64,000 nt of DNA, from NCBI GenBank assembly GCA_022823825.1, contig JAJEHG010000065.1:16087-80086 (forward strand), given 5' to 3'. Below, in pieces: positions 18,430 through 28,336 of the stretch. Each line of letters begins with the position of its first letter. The stretch's first letter is position 1. The notes beneath the pieces are model-generated. The model ran no database searches. It was not told where the DNA came from and was given only the letters and a program-made list of their open reading frames with translations. Both the position numbers and the translations under genes were made by a program. The stretch comes from Nitrosopumilaceae archaeon (GTDB taxonomy: Archaea; Thermoproteota; Nitrososphaeria; Nitrososphaerales; Nitrosopumilaceae).

Positions 18430-19533
18430 ATGAGTCCCGACGCACCGTCAGATGACGCTGCCGCAAAGAAGGATGCCGCACAGAATAATGCAGATGATGG
18501 CAACGTCAGCGACAAGGCGGGTGACGGCAATGGCGTGGAAGAGGTGAGAGAAGATGCCGCAACGCGTGACGGTGATTCCAACGACGAAGGAGAAACAAGC
18601 GAGGGACCAAAGCCGGAGGAGGACGAGGATGAGGATGAGACAGCGCAGGGCCGGGGCGAGACGGAGAACGGCGGCGTGGATGACGATGGCGACAATGACG
18701 GCGGCGCGGCCGGCGCGGATTATGAGGGCAGGGACGACGGCGCGTCCCCCCCTGCAAAAAAGCCAACCAGCGGGCTTGTTATCGGACTGGTCATAGCGGT
18801 CGGCGTGGCCGCATTCTTTGCAGGCGCGTATTCAATTAGCATGTACCAGGATCAACCGGATCAGCTGACGCAGGAGGATCTTGATGACGCGCTTGCCAAG
18901 CTGGAGCTAAAGATGATGCAGCAGCAGATGGCCGCGCTGCAGGAGCAGCAACAGCAACAGCAACCGCCGCCCATACGAATATCTGCCGACGACGATCCCA
19001 CAATAGGAGACGCGGATGCGCCCATTACAATCATAGAGTTCTCCGACTTCCAGTGTCCGTTCTGCGCCAGGTTCCACGCCCAGACCCTGCCCTCCATACA
19101 GGAGGAGTACATCGACAAGGGGCTCGTAAAGCTGGTCTACAGGGACTTTCCGCTCCAGCACATACACCCCAACGCGGCCGTCACGGCGCTTGCGGCCGAG
19201 TGCGCAGACGACCAGGGCGGGTTCAAGGGCATTCACGACATTCTGTTTGAAAAGCAGGGCGAATGGAGCGACGCAGACCCCCAGGAGATCATCGAACTGC
19301 TGAGCGGGTACGCGTCGGATACGGGAATCGACGTGGCCGAGTTTGACGAGTGCGTAGCCATGGGCACGCACATCGAGGACATCAGGGGCGATCTGGAGGA
19401 CGGAAGGGCGTACGGCATAACAGGCACGCCGGGATTCTTCATCGGAAACGACGACGTGGGGTACGTATCAGTCGAAGGAGCCCAGCCGTACGAAGTCTTC
19501 AAGAGGGTCATAGACTCCCAGCTCGAGCGCTGA
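18430..19533 (+). CDS. Membrane-anchored DsbA-like thiol oxidoreductase with acidic N-terminal domain
   Basis: FSDFQCPFCARFHAQTLP CxxC motif, GTPGFFIGND cis-Pro region, TM GLVIGLVIAVGVAAFFAGAYSI. Confidence 0.9.
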   Translation: MSPDAPSDDAAAKKDAAQNNADDGNVSDKAGDGNGVEEVREDAATRDGDSNDEGETSEGPKPEEDEDEDETAQGRGETENGGVDDDGDNDGGAAGADYEGRDDGASPPAKKPTSGLVIGLVIAVGVAAFFAGAYSISMYQDQPDQLTQEDLDDALAKLELKMMQQQMAALQEQQQQQQPPPIRISADDDPTIGDADAPITIIEFSDFQCPFCARFHAQTLPSIQEEYIDKGLVKLVYRDFPLQHIHPNAAVTALAAECADDQGGFKGIHDILFEKQGEWSDADPQEIIELLSGYASDTGIDVAEFDECVAMGTHIEDIRGDLEDGRAYGITGTPGFFIGNDDVGYVSVEGAQPYEVFKRVIDSQLER

Positions 19534-19669
19534 GACGTGGAGAAGCGAAAGTGGAGAAAAAGCGGCAAGCGTTTATTAGACGTTCCACGCCTGCGCGAAT
19601 CGGAATAATGACGGTAGGCGGTGAGCTTTCTCGTCATTGCCTGCAAGAAAAAAGAGAAGAAAAGAAAAA

Positions 19670-21040
19670 ATGACAAAATTTAGCGAACTGGGCCTCAGCG
19701 ATGACATAATCAAGGGAATATCCGACATGGGGTTCGAGGACGCGTTTCCGATACAGGAGGCCGTCATACCCGTGCTTCTGACCGGAAGGGACGTGGTGGG
19801 CCAGGCCCACACGGGCTCCGGCAAGACGGCGGCCTTTGCGCTCTCAATGCTGCAGGAGATACGGCCCAACCGCACCATACAGGGGCTGATCATGGCGCCC
19901 ACCAGGGAGCTCGCCATGCAGATCACCGACGAGATCAAAAAGTTTTCAAAGTATCTGGACACCAGGGTCGCCACCATATACGGCGGCCAGGGAATCGGGG
20001 TGCAGATAGACGCGCTCGAGCTCGGGGTGGAGATACTGGTCGCCACGCCGGGAAGGCTGATAGACCACCTAAAGCGCGGCACGGTCGACCTCAAGGACGT
20101 GACGCACATAGTTCTTGACGAGGCCGACACCATGCTCGACATGGGGTTCATAGACGACATACAGTTCATACTGGACCTGGCGCCGGAGGAGAGGGTCATG
20201 TCGCTGTACTCGGCCACCATGCCGACGGAGATACTGAGGCTGTCTGAGGACTACCTGAACAACCCAAAGCAGTTCCTGCTTGACGCCGACGACCTGAGCG
20301 GCGAGGGCATCGACCAGTCGTTTCTGGTAATCAGGGACAAGGAAAAGTTCAAGCACATCATGCAGTTCATCGGGGAGACGCGCGGGCAGTGCATCATATT
20401 CTGCTCCACCAAATACAGGACGAGGGACGTGGGAAGGTACCTGCACAGGGAAAGGCTGGACGCCGTAGTGATAGAGGGCGACATGTCACAGATAAGAAGG
20501 GAGCAGTCGATGGCAAAGTTCCGCAGCAACAAGGCAAAGATACTGGTGGCAACCGACGTGGCCTCAAGGGGCATAGACGTGCCCATGGTGGAGCTTGTGA
20601 TCAACTATGACGTCCCAAACCAGGACATGACGTACTTTCACAGGATTGGCAGGACTGCGAGGGCCGGCGCGCACGGAAGGGCGATCACGCTTGTCTCGTA
20701 TTCGTCGTATGACGAATGGAATCTGATAAAGCGCCAGATCAAGGTGCCGCTAAAGGACCTCAACGAGTCGATGGGGATCAAGATCTCTATACCGGACCCG
20801 CTCAAAAGAGAGGTGCCCGTAAGAAGGTACGGGGGCGGAGGCGGAGGCGGTGGCTACCGAGGCGGAGGCTACCGCCGAGAGAGAAGGGACACGTATGATC
20901 CCAGGGACGGCGGTCGGAGAGGCGGCCGAGGCGGAGGCCGAGGCGGCGGTTATGGCGGCCGAGGCGGAGACCAGAGAAGGGACGGCGGATACCGCAAGGG
21001 CGGGGGCGGCGGCGGCCGAAACCGGCGCGGCGGCCGATAG
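19670..21040 (+). CDS. DEAD-box RNA helicase with Gly/Arg-rich tail
   Basis: AHTGSGKTAAF, PTRELA, DEAD, SAT, RGIDVP, HRIGRTARAG; C-terminal RGG/GGYR repeats. Confidence 0.95.
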   Translation: MTKFSELGLSDDIIKGISDMGFEDAFPIQEAVIPVLLTGRDVVGQAHTGSGKTAAFALSMLQEIRPNRTIQGLIMAPTRELAMQITDEIKKFSKYLDTRVATIYGGQGIGVQIDALELGVEILVATPGRLIDHLKRGTVDLKDVTHIVLDEADTMLDMGFIDDIQFILDLAPEERVMSLYSATMPTEILRLSEDYLNNPKQFLLDADDLSGEGIDQSFLVIRDKEKFKHIMQFIGETRGQCIIFCSTKYRTRDVGRYLHRERLDAVVIEGDMSQIRREQSMAKFRSNKAKILVATDVASRGIDVPMVELVINYDVPNQDMTYFHRIGRTARAGAHGRAITLVSYSSYDEWNLIKRQIKVPLKDLNESMGIKISIPDPLKREVPVRRYGGGGGGGGYRGGGYRRERRDTYDPRDGGRRGGRGGGRGGGYGGRGGDQRRDGGYRKGGGGGGRNRRGGR

Positions 21041-21140
21041 ACGTGCAAGAGATCCATAACAAGACAGCGGCAGGGCCGTCGGTGAAAGCTGCAACAACAC
21101 CGAAGATTTAAAGACTTTGTAGTGCAATGCATGTCACATT

Positions 21141-21368
21141 ATGCACAAGGGGTTTGTCTTGTTAAACTGCGATCTGGGCGCAGAAGAGCACGTGCTAAAA
21201 GAGCTGCAGCAGATGGACGACATTGCAGGCGCCCACCTTACGTTCGGGGCGTACGACCTGATAGTGGAGGTCCGCGCCCCAGACCGGGAGGCGTTTGAGC
21301 GCATTGTGGCGGAGATCAGGTCGCTCTCAAACGTGGTCAGCACGATGACGCTCAATGTCATGAGCTGA
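21141..21368 (+). CDS. Lrp/AsnC ligand-binding (RAM) domain protein, no HTH
   Basis: GFVLLNCDLGAEEHVLKELQQMDDIAGAHLTFGAYDLIVEVRAPD. Confidence 0.85.
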   Translation: MHKGFVLLNCDLGAEEHVLKELQQMDDIAGAHLTFGAYDLIVEVRAPDREAFERIVAEIRSLSNVVSTMTLNVMS

Positions 21369-21459
21369 CGGAGGCTCCAGGCGGCTGCAAAGCGCGGCGT
21401 CGTTGCAGGCCCGCACGTACGTATCAAATATAGCATGGCAGGCAGGCAGGAGACGTCAG

Positions 21460-21750
21460 TTGGACGCCATAAAGTACGAGCCCCCCGTCTGGATACTCGA
21501 CTACAACAACCCAAAGCCCCTGCTTGACCATGCCGTGCACATGCTCGAGAGGCACGGCGTCAAAAGGGAGGACATGGAGATTACAGAGACCCCGACTGCG
21601 AAGATCGGCTCGATTGTGGTGGACATATGGCCCTACGAGCTCGTGGTAAACAGGGTGAGAAGCACCCGCAACGAATCTTTTATCAGCGGTACCGAGCGCA
21701 CAATCGAGCTCAGGCTGGACGAGAATGGAAACTATGTGGATTACCTATGA
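21460..21750 (+). CDS. Conserved-looking hypothetical protein (TTG start)
   Basis: ORF LDAIKYEPPVWILDYNNPKP..., ends just before next gene; purine-rich site upstream. Confidence 0.6.
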   Translation: MDAIKYEPPVWILDYNNPKPLLDHAVHMLERHGVKREDMEITETPTAKIGSIVVDIWPYELVVNRVRSTRNESFISGTERTIELRLDENGNYVDYL

Positions 21751-22517
21751 GATCCAAGGCAGACAAGAAGAGGGCAAAGAGGGAGAAGAAGGCAGAGAGG
21801 AGCAGGACCATACGCAACATTGCCATCGCGCTGGTCGCGGCCGCCGTGGTGGGAGCCGTCATATCATACAACTACTCAGCAGAACAGACCAAGCAGAAGG
21901 GCCTCGAGTTTGGCATAAAACTGCAGGACATACAAGATGACGTAAAGGCGATACAGACAGAGTTCTACTCGGAAAAGACAAAGTGGGAGGAGGGCGATCT
22001 GAACCTCGAGGGGCTGCTAGAATTCTACGACGGCCACATAGAGAGGTTTGAGGGTACCATACTCAAGTACGACGAGCTGGAGCCGCCGGAGATATTTGAG
22101 GGATCGGTAAGGCTGTTAAAGCTTTCATCGCAGTCCCAGCTTGAGAGCGACTCGGAGTACGTCCAGTGGATAAGGGACGGAGACGACTCTGCAAGGGCCA
22201 GATCCGACGCGCTCTTGCAGGACGCGCTAGAGTACGAGCTGCTGGGATTGGTAGAGTTTTACTCGGCAAAGACGGGCACCGTAACCCACGATGATACGGG
22301 GGAAAAGTTCCAAGAGCCCCGCCGCGACGTGGCCCAAAAGGTGGACAGCGTCGCAGAGCACATGATTGCCGAATGCGACGAAAAGTTTGGAACCGGCGCT
22401 GCCGCGCAGGACGGGGATCCGAACGCCACAGACACCACAGTATCCAGGGCGCCCGGCCCAGAATGGATCGCCTGCGTGTCAGAGGCAGAAGAATGGCGCC
22501 AGTCGCACATGCCATAA
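21747..22517 (+). CDS. Hypothetical protein, single N-terminal TM, lysine-rich cytoplasmic start
   Basis: MRSKADKKRAKREKKAERSRTIRNIAIALVAAAVVGAVISYNYS; 4-bp overlap with upstream ORF. Confidence 0.7.
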   Translation: MRSKADKKRAKREKKAERSRTIRNIAIALVAAAVVGAVISYNYSAEQTKQKGLEFGIKLQDIQDDVKAIQTEFYSEKTKWEEGDLNLEGLLEFYDGHIERFEGTILKYDELEPPEIFEGSVRLLKLSSQSQLESDSEYVQWIRDGDDSARARSDALLQDALEYELLGLVEFYSAKTGTVTHDDTGEKFQEPRRDVAQKVDSVAEHMIAECDEKFGTGAAAQDGDPNATDTTVSRAPGPEWIACVSEAEEWRQSHMP

Positions 22518-22777
22518 CTCGGACCCTTTGCGGGGCGCGGCGTCCGGCCGATGCGGTAGGACAACGAGGGCAAGGCGCGCTGCATCCCGAATACGAGGGC
22601 AGTTGACCAGTGACTTAATGTACAAGCCAGCCAGACCAGAAATGAGAGTGGAGGAGGGTCGCAACGGACAGCAATATCATCCAGACAAATACCACAAACG
22701 TCAGGGCCGCGGCAGCGGCCGTCTCTATTGCCGTCATTACAATAGCTCTCGCAGGCGGCGTCGGGGGGGACGTAACT

Positions 22778-23572
22778 ATGGCCACCGCCACCGCCACCAA
22801 CCCACAGCAGGGCCTCTTGCAATACGCCGCGTTTGCCCAGACCATCGAGAACGACCGCCACTACATAGGGGATGACGGCTCGCTGCACATCGTCGGCGAG
22901 ATTGTAAACGACCTGGAGGTGCCCCTGCGCGGCGCAAGCGTGCAGGCCACCATACACGACGGGGACGGCAACGTCGTGCTGACAAGCGACGCGGACTCGC
23001 TTGTAAACGTCATAATGCCCGGCATGAGGGGTCCGTTTGACATAATGCTGGAAAACGGCGGCCAGATCCCAAAGGAGGTGTCGGTGCAGAGGGATGGCGC
23101 ATCCCACCTCCCGTACACGCTCAAGCTCGACTACGACTTTGCAGACCCAAAGAGGCAGGTCATAGACGTGACAGGATCCGAGATTACAAGGGACAGGCAT
23201 AAGAACCTGATCATAACAGGGACCGTTGCAAACGGGGGGGAGATCACTGCAAACATGATATCCATCGTGGCCACCATATACGACGACGCCGGCAGCGTCG
23301 CGGCCGTCACGAGGGTGCACACGGAGCCGGACTACCTGAGGGCCGGCGAGAGCGCGTTCTTTGTGGTGTCAGTGCCGGACAAAGAGCACACGGCGGACGC
23401 AACGAGATACCACCTGGTGGCAGAATCCGAGGAGTATGCGGCGGTGCCGGAGTTCCCGATAGGGACCGTCCTGCTGCTGGCAGGCACGTTCTCGGCGTAC
23501 GTGGCAGCCACGAGGCTTGCGTCGTCGCGCCTTCCTATGACAAGCCTGATTGCAGCAGCAAATCCAAGGTAG
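22778..23572 (+). CDS. FxLYD-like surface protein with C-terminal PEF-type sorting tail; N-terminus probably extends upstream to about 22664
   Basis: Two beta-domain repeats (LHIVGEIVNDLEVPLRGASVQATIHD; LIITGTVANGGEITANMISIVATIYDD) and PEFPIGTVLLLAGTFSAYVAATRLASSR tail. Confidence 0.8.
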   Translation: MATATATNPQQGLLQYAAFAQTIENDRHYIGDDGSLHIVGEIVNDLEVPLRGASVQATIHDGDGNVVLTSDADSLVNVIMPGMRGPFDIMLENGGQIPKEVSVQRDGASHLPYTLKLDYDFADPKRQVIDVTGSEITRDRHKNLIITGTVANGGEITANMISIVATIYDDAGSVAAVTRVHTEPDYLRAGESAFFVVSVPDKEHTADATRYHLVAESEEYAAVPEFPIGTVLLLAGTFSAYVAATRLASSRLPMTSLIAAANPR

Positions 23573-24068
23573 GCTTGATTCCCTCCGCCAGCGAGTCCGT
23601 CCCAAGTGGCAGCGGCTTGGGGAACCTTATCGGAAAGGTGACTGTAAGCATGTCCTGGTCGGTGTGCGATATACGGACCGCGTGCCTATCAAGGCATCCC
23701 ACTTTTGCAAGAAAGTCGCGCCACTTGCCCAGATGCTCGTCGACGCGCAGCACGTTCTGCTGCACCACGTCTATGTGGACCTCAAGGTCCGTGTCAAAGA
23801 GCCCGAACTTTACCATGGGCACCATGACGATGCCGCCGGGAACCACGTCGTGGTTCTTGAGCATCGACTCGATTATCTCGTCACGCCTTTCTGGGGGATG
23901 CAGCTCCCCGTAGTCGGGGTCAAAGTATCCCATGACCATCTTTTTAGAGTCATATATGCGAAAAAAGTCCTCGTCAAGCTCAAGCCTCCACTTGGCAGAG
24001 GGGGGCGGGGATGGCGGCGGAGTCCCAGACAAGGAAAAGGGCACATGCCGCGTCTTGCGGCTGCGCAA
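23535..24068 (-). CDS. Hypothetical protein
   Basis: Long ORF with balanced composition (WRLELDEDFFRIYDSKKMVMGYFDPDYGELHPPERRDEIIESML); converges with and overlaps the upstream gene by 38 bp. Confidence 0.65.
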   Translation of the reverse strand: MRSRKTRHVPFSLSGTPPPSPPPSAKWRLELDEDFFRIYDSKKMVMGYFDPDYGELHPPERRDEIIESMLKNHDVVPGGIVMVPMVKFGLFDTDLEVHIDVVQQNVLRVDEHLGKWRDFLAKVGCLDRHAVRISHTDQDMLTVTFPIRFPKPLPLGTDSLAEGIKPTLDLLLQSGLS

Positions 24069-24211
24069 AATAAATCATGACGCCAGCTTACGTGTCATGC
24101 GCGGGCCGCGTGCAGGGCCGGCGCCGGAAAGCCGCTGCTGCGACCCCCATGCAAACAGCTAAATATCAAGCGCAGGGGCCGTACTGCGTGGCGATATCAA
24201 GGGAGAACAAA

Positions 24212-24625
24212 ATGTTCATCGAGAGTCTGATGGACTATTACACCAGCGAGGCCGGTTCTTACAGGCAGATTGCAGAGCAGTTCGAGCCAGAGATAGAATC
24301 GGTTCCGGACGCCGCGTTCGGGATCATTGCAGGCTGCATATATGCAGGCTTTCTGGAGGCGTGCAGAAACCAGCAGGTGCAGCCGGGCCTCGAGGACATG
24401 ACGGAGTTTAACCAGATCCTAAAGAGGAGGGCGGCTGCGATCAAAAAGGCAATCGTGGACCCGGCGGCGGCAGAGACAGAGGCGGCGGGCAAACCTGCAG
24501 ATGCAAGCGGCAAAGATGGCGACACCGCGCAGAGGCAGGCAGGCAGGACAGAGCCGGGCAGCGGCAGCGGCAAACCACCTCCTCCTGCCTCGGATGGCTC
24601 CGCCGCCGGGCCGCCCGCGCCATAA
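24212..24625 (+). CDS. Hypothetical protein with disordered Ala/Gly/Pro-rich C-terminus
   Basis: MFIESLMDYYTSEAGSYRQIAEQFEPEIESVPDAAFGIIAGCIYAGFLEACR. Confidence 0.6.
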   Translation: MFIESLMDYYTSEAGSYRQIAEQFEPEIESVPDAAFGIIAGCIYAGFLEACRNQQVQPGLEDMTEFNQILKRRAAAIKKAIVDPAAAETEAAGKPADASGKDGDTAQRQAGRTEPGSGSGKPPPPASDGSAAGPPAP

Positions 24626-24820
24626 CGCCCGTATCGAGGCTCCGCGTGACGGGATCTCAGGACGCACAGCCGGGTTACAGCCAAGCACCGCGGGCGCCAG
24701 GCCGAATCCAGCCGCTTGCCGGCGCGGACGCCAGCATCACATGTGAAAGGCACACATACACGCCGCCGGCGCCGCCGCCCCCAGGCAACAGTTTAATTCC
24801 AAACATCCCCGAGCCTGCAC

Positions 24821-24916
24821 ATGAAACTGGAAGGCGGCCGAATAATATTTGTCATGGGGGTGGGAGGGGCGGTCGCCACGGCCGCCATTGCGCTCTACTT
24901 TTCGCTGATGCGCTAG
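24821..24916 (+). CDS. 31-aa single-TM mini-protein MKLEGGRIIFVMGVGGAVATAAIALYFSLMR
   Basis: ATG...TAG read directly from sequence; TATA-like tttaattcc about 30 nt upstream. Confidence 0.55.
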   Translation: MKLEGGRIIFVMGVGGAVATAAIALYFSLMR

Positions 24917-24946
24917 AGATAAATCACAACGCGACAGACGCTGCAC

Positions 24947-25267
24947 ATGACAGCAGAGAACGCATACATGATAACCCAGATCGTGGACAACGGCAAGATA
25001 ATCCAGCTTACGCTGGTCGAGAACGTCTCGACGGAGCCCATAACCCAAAAGCAGATGATAATGGAGAACGTCTCAAAGACCCTGGATGACGACACCAAGG
25101 AGCACGTGATGCCGCTGTTGACCGCGATACTGCAGGCCCAGCCGACCGTAAAGATAAAGTCGTATCAGCAGACCCAGATCACCATCGCCATGCCCACATC
25201 CAGGTACGACTCGATGGGCCGCCCCAGGGTCGGCGACATAATGGAGCTAGACCTCAGAAGGGTCTAG
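24947..25267 (+). CDS. Hypothetical protein
   Basis: [36 protein letters not shown]...; gene-sized ORF with balanced composition. Confidence 0.65.
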   Translation: MTAENAYMITQIVDNGKIIQLTLVENVSTEPITQKQMIMENVSKTLDDDTKEHVMPLLTAILQAQPTVKIKSYQQTQITIAMPTSRYDSMGRPRVGDIMELDLRRV

Positions 25268-27355
25268 GCGGAGGGCCTCCCGGAGCCGGTCTGCATCGCG
25301 TATGGGCAGCGAGCATACAGAATCCCGGCACACGTACGCGCTTGCCTGCCCCTCGTCAAACTCCTTGCCGGCAAAAAACGGGTACTTTAGGACGCCGTCA
25401 AGCTGCTCCCGGCTCCGGATTCCGACTATAATCGAGTCGGGCAGGTATGCGGAGAGCACCATCCTGCACATGCCCGGGTTGGCAGGCGTGTTCAGCAGCG
25501 TGACCTCGCTGGATCCTGCAAGCATCGTAGACATTACGTTGAGCATGTATCCGAACGCAAACGGGTTCTCGGCGCACGCGTGGGCCTGGGAGCGGACTGA
25601 CGCGCTACACGCGTCAAGGAACGGGCGCTCCCCCGTCATGTGGTACAGCCGCAGCAGGACGTGCGCTGCGACGGAGTTTCCGGACGGCACGGAGAGGTCG
25701 TACCGGCTCTGCGGCCTGATTATCAGGCTCTCGTGCATGCGTCCCGTCATGAAAAAGCCCGACGTCTCCTCGTCCCAGAACTCTGAGAGAATCACGCGGC
25801 CCATCCGTATGGCGGACTCCAGATACTCCGCGTCTGGTTCGACCTCAAAGACGTCCAAAAGCGCGCACGCGAGATACGCGTAATCCTCCAGGTATCCGTC
25901 TATCCGGGCCCTGCCGTCCTTGTACGTGCGCAGCAGCCTGCCGTCGCGGAACATCTCGGACCGCATAAAGGACAGGCACTTCTTTGCCGCGTCAAGGTAT
26001 GCCGAGTCGCCGGACGCGCGGTACCCCCTTGCAAGGGCGGAGACGAACAGCGCGTTCCACGACACCAGAATCTTCTGGTCAAGCCCCGGGGGTACGCGGC
26101 CCGCGCGACGCGCCTCCAAGAGTGTCGCGGCAGACCTCTCTAAAGACGCCTGCGCGTCGTACTCGGACATGCCCGTCTTGAACGCGGCAGTCGACAGCGC
26201 TATGTTGTTGCACAGGATGGTGCTGCCCTCCCAGTTGCCGCCGTCCGTCACGTCATAGTACAGGCAGAAGAGATCCGCGTCGCGCGTGCCGGCCCCGAGA
26301 ACCTCCAGAACCTCGCGCTTGGTCCACGTATAGTACCTGCCCTCCACGCCCTCAGAGTCCGCGTCGTACGCAGAGTAAAAGCCGCCCAGGGGCGAGGCCA
26401 TCTCCCGCAGCACAAAGTCAAGCGTCTTTTTCATGACGTCGAGGTAGAACTCCTTCTTGGTCAGCTGGTACGCCTCGGCGTAGTTGACAGGAATGAGCGC
26501 GTTGTCATACAGCATCTTTTCGAAATGGGGGACAAGCCAGCGGGCGTCGGTGGAGTACCGGTGGAATCCGCCCCCTATCTGGTCAAATATTCCCCCGCGC
26601 GCCATCCTGTCAAGCGTCTTTAGCGCAAACTTTGCAAAGGACTCGTGGCCGGTCGACGCGGCGTACCTGAACAGGAACGATACGCATGCGGCGTTTGGAA
26701 ACTTCGGCGCCGAGCCGAACCCCCCGTGCGTATAGTCGCCGTTGTTGTACAGGTTGACGGCGGCCTCGTCCATCGTGGAGCTGTCAAAGCCCAGTTTTCT
26801 GCTCGCGCCCGGCTCCGGCTCGCGCAGGACGGCCCCCGACAGGGAGGCGCCATCCGCCTTTGAGAGGGCGCGCACAAAGTCGTCGGCGCGCGAGCCGACG
26901 TCGTTCTGCCTCTCGGCCCAGGACTGCGCGAGCTGCCTGCAGACGCTCCCAAACCCGGGCCTTCCGTGCGAGTCAAGCGGCGGGTAGTACGTCCCGACGT
27001 GGAACGGCTTCTGGTCCGGAGTCAGAAAGACGCTCAGCGGCCAGCCGCCCTGCCCCGTCGCCATCTGGCACGCCTTTTGGTAAATGTCGTCTATGTCGGG
27101 GCGCTCCTCCCTGTCCACCTTTATGTTTACAAAGTTCGAGTTCATGAACGACGCAATATCCTCGTTCTCAAACGACTCGTGGGCCATCACGTGGCACCAG
27201 TGGCACGAGCTGTACCCGACGCTCAGAAATATCGGCCTGTTCTCGTTTTTGGCCCTGTCGAGGGCCTCGTCGCCCCACGGGTACCAGTCGACGGGGTTTT
27301 CGGCGTGTTGCAAGAGGTACGGGCTGGTCTCCCCTGCAAGCCGGTTCTTGGGCAT
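25247..27355 (-). CDS. Thioredoxin-domain protein of the DUF255/YyaL (spermatogenesis-associated 20-like) family
   Basis: [60 protein letters not shown]. Confidence 0.95.
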   Translation of the reverse strand: MPKNRLAGETSPYLLQHAENPVDWYPWGDEALDRAKNENRPIFLSVGYSSCHWCHVMAHESFENEDIASFMNSNFVNIKVDREERPDIDDIYQKACQMATGQGGWPLSVFLTPDQKPFHVGTYYPPLDSHGRPGFGSVCRQLAQSWAERQNDVGSRADDFVRALSKADGASLSGAVLREPEPGASRKLGFDSSTMDEAAVNLYNNGDYTHGGFGSAPKFPNAACVSFLFRYAASTGHESFAKFALKTLDRMARGGIFDQIGGGFHRYSTDARWLVPHFEKMLYDNALIPVNYAEAYQLTKKEFYLDVMKKTLDFVLREMASPLGGFYSAYDADSEGVEGRYYTWTKREVLEVLGAGTRDADLFCLYYDVTDGGNWEGSTILCNNIALSTAAFKTGMSEYDAQASLERSAATLLEARRAGRVPPGLDQKILVSWNALFVSALARGYRASGDSAYLDAAKKCLSFMRSEMFRDGRLLRTYKDGRARIDGYLEDYAYLACALLDVFEVEPDAEYLESAIRMGRVILSEFWDEETSGFFMTGRMHESLIIRPQSRYDLSVPSGNSVAAHVLLRLYHMTGERPFLDACSASVRSQAHACAENPFAFGYMLNVMSTMLAGSSEVTLLNTPANPGMCRMVLSAYLPDSIIVGIRSREQLDGVLKYPFFAGKEFDEGQASAYVCRDSVCSLPIRDADRLREALRLDPSEV

Positions 27356-27544
27356 GTACGTGACGGGGTAGCGTTCCTATTTGTATGGATCCGCGCGTAG
27401 ACGGTGTCTGGGCCCAGCGCGCCGCCTTCTTTTGCAAGCGATGCCAGACGTATGCAGCCCGTACATGCAAGGCGCCGAGGCCGTCGCACCCCAGGCAAGG
27501 GCCGCACATGCGCGCTTTAAATCGGGCGCGAGCAGGCCCACCGC

Positions 27545-27889
27545 ATGCCGGCAAGGGGTCCTGTAAGCGTCACAAGGCAGTGCATATATGCGGCCATTCC
27601 CGTTTTGGACATATATTCGGCATACCACATCAAAAAGCTCAGGCGATACCTGCTTGTCATTCTGTGCACGGTCGTGATCCCCCAAGTTGCAGTCGAGTTT
27701 GCGCTGTTTGACAGCATGCTGGAAATCCAAGAGGCGTTCACCGCCTTTTTGTACCCGGGGTCAGAGAATTTTGTACAGAGTGTTTATGTCATGCTGTGGA
27801 CTGCAGGCGGCATAGCATGGTCAGTCGTGCTCATCAGGCGGTGGTCAATGCGGTGGAACGCCGGCAGGCCGTGGGATCACCACGCGTAA
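27545..27889 (+). CDS. Small membrane protein, hypothetical
   Basis: Two hydrophobic segments (LLVILCTVVIPQVAVEFALF; VYVMLWTAGGIAWSVVLI). Confidence 0.45.
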   Translation: MPARGPVSVTRQCIYAAIPVLDIYSAYHIKKLRRYLLVILCTVVIPQVAVEFALFDSMLEIQEAFTAFLYPGSENFVQSVYVMLWTAGGIAWSVVLIRRWSMRWNAGRPWDHHA

Positions 27890-27991
27890 GAGCTGAGCGG
27901 TCGCGTATGCTCCAAACAATGCGCGCCGCGGCCCCGCCCCCCACGCGCGGTACGGCGCATGCGGCAAGATCCGTCCGGTACGGGCCGCCGG

Positions 27992-28228
27992 CTACCTGTC
28001 CCATATGCCCTTGCCCTCTGTCAGCTCGTATATCCGGACGTTTATCTTTTTGAGCAGCGCGGCCTTGGACTTTGCGGACTTTTTGTCATTTGAATAGTCC
28101 TTGCGCTCTATCATGGCCTGCAGCCGGACAAGCTCGTCAAGCGAGAGCCGGCCAAAGCCGTCCCTTGACTGCGCTATTATGTTGAGCAGCCTGACGCGCT
28201 CCCGGTCCTCGTCTGCGATCCCCGGCAT
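27992..28228 (-). CDS. Small hypothetical protein
   Basis: MPGIADEDRERVRLLNIIAQSRDGFGRLSLDELVRLQAMIERKDYSN; helical, charged. Confidence 0.6.
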   Translation of the reverse strand: MPGIADEDRERVRLLNIIAQSRDGFGRLSLDELVRLQAMIERKDYSNDKKSAKSKAALLKKINVRIYELTEGKGIWDR

Positions 28229-28336
28229 GCCTGTACCTCGGGTGCTTGCGTCTTAAAGCCTTCTGACGCGGGTTGGCGAATCTTAAAATTCCATATTTGA
28301 CACGTGCGTGTGATGTCAGGCGGCGGCAGCGGTACA

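Noticed and set aside
22259-23320. 353-aa minus-strand ORF
   Set aside because: Antisense to two plus-strand genes with better signatures.
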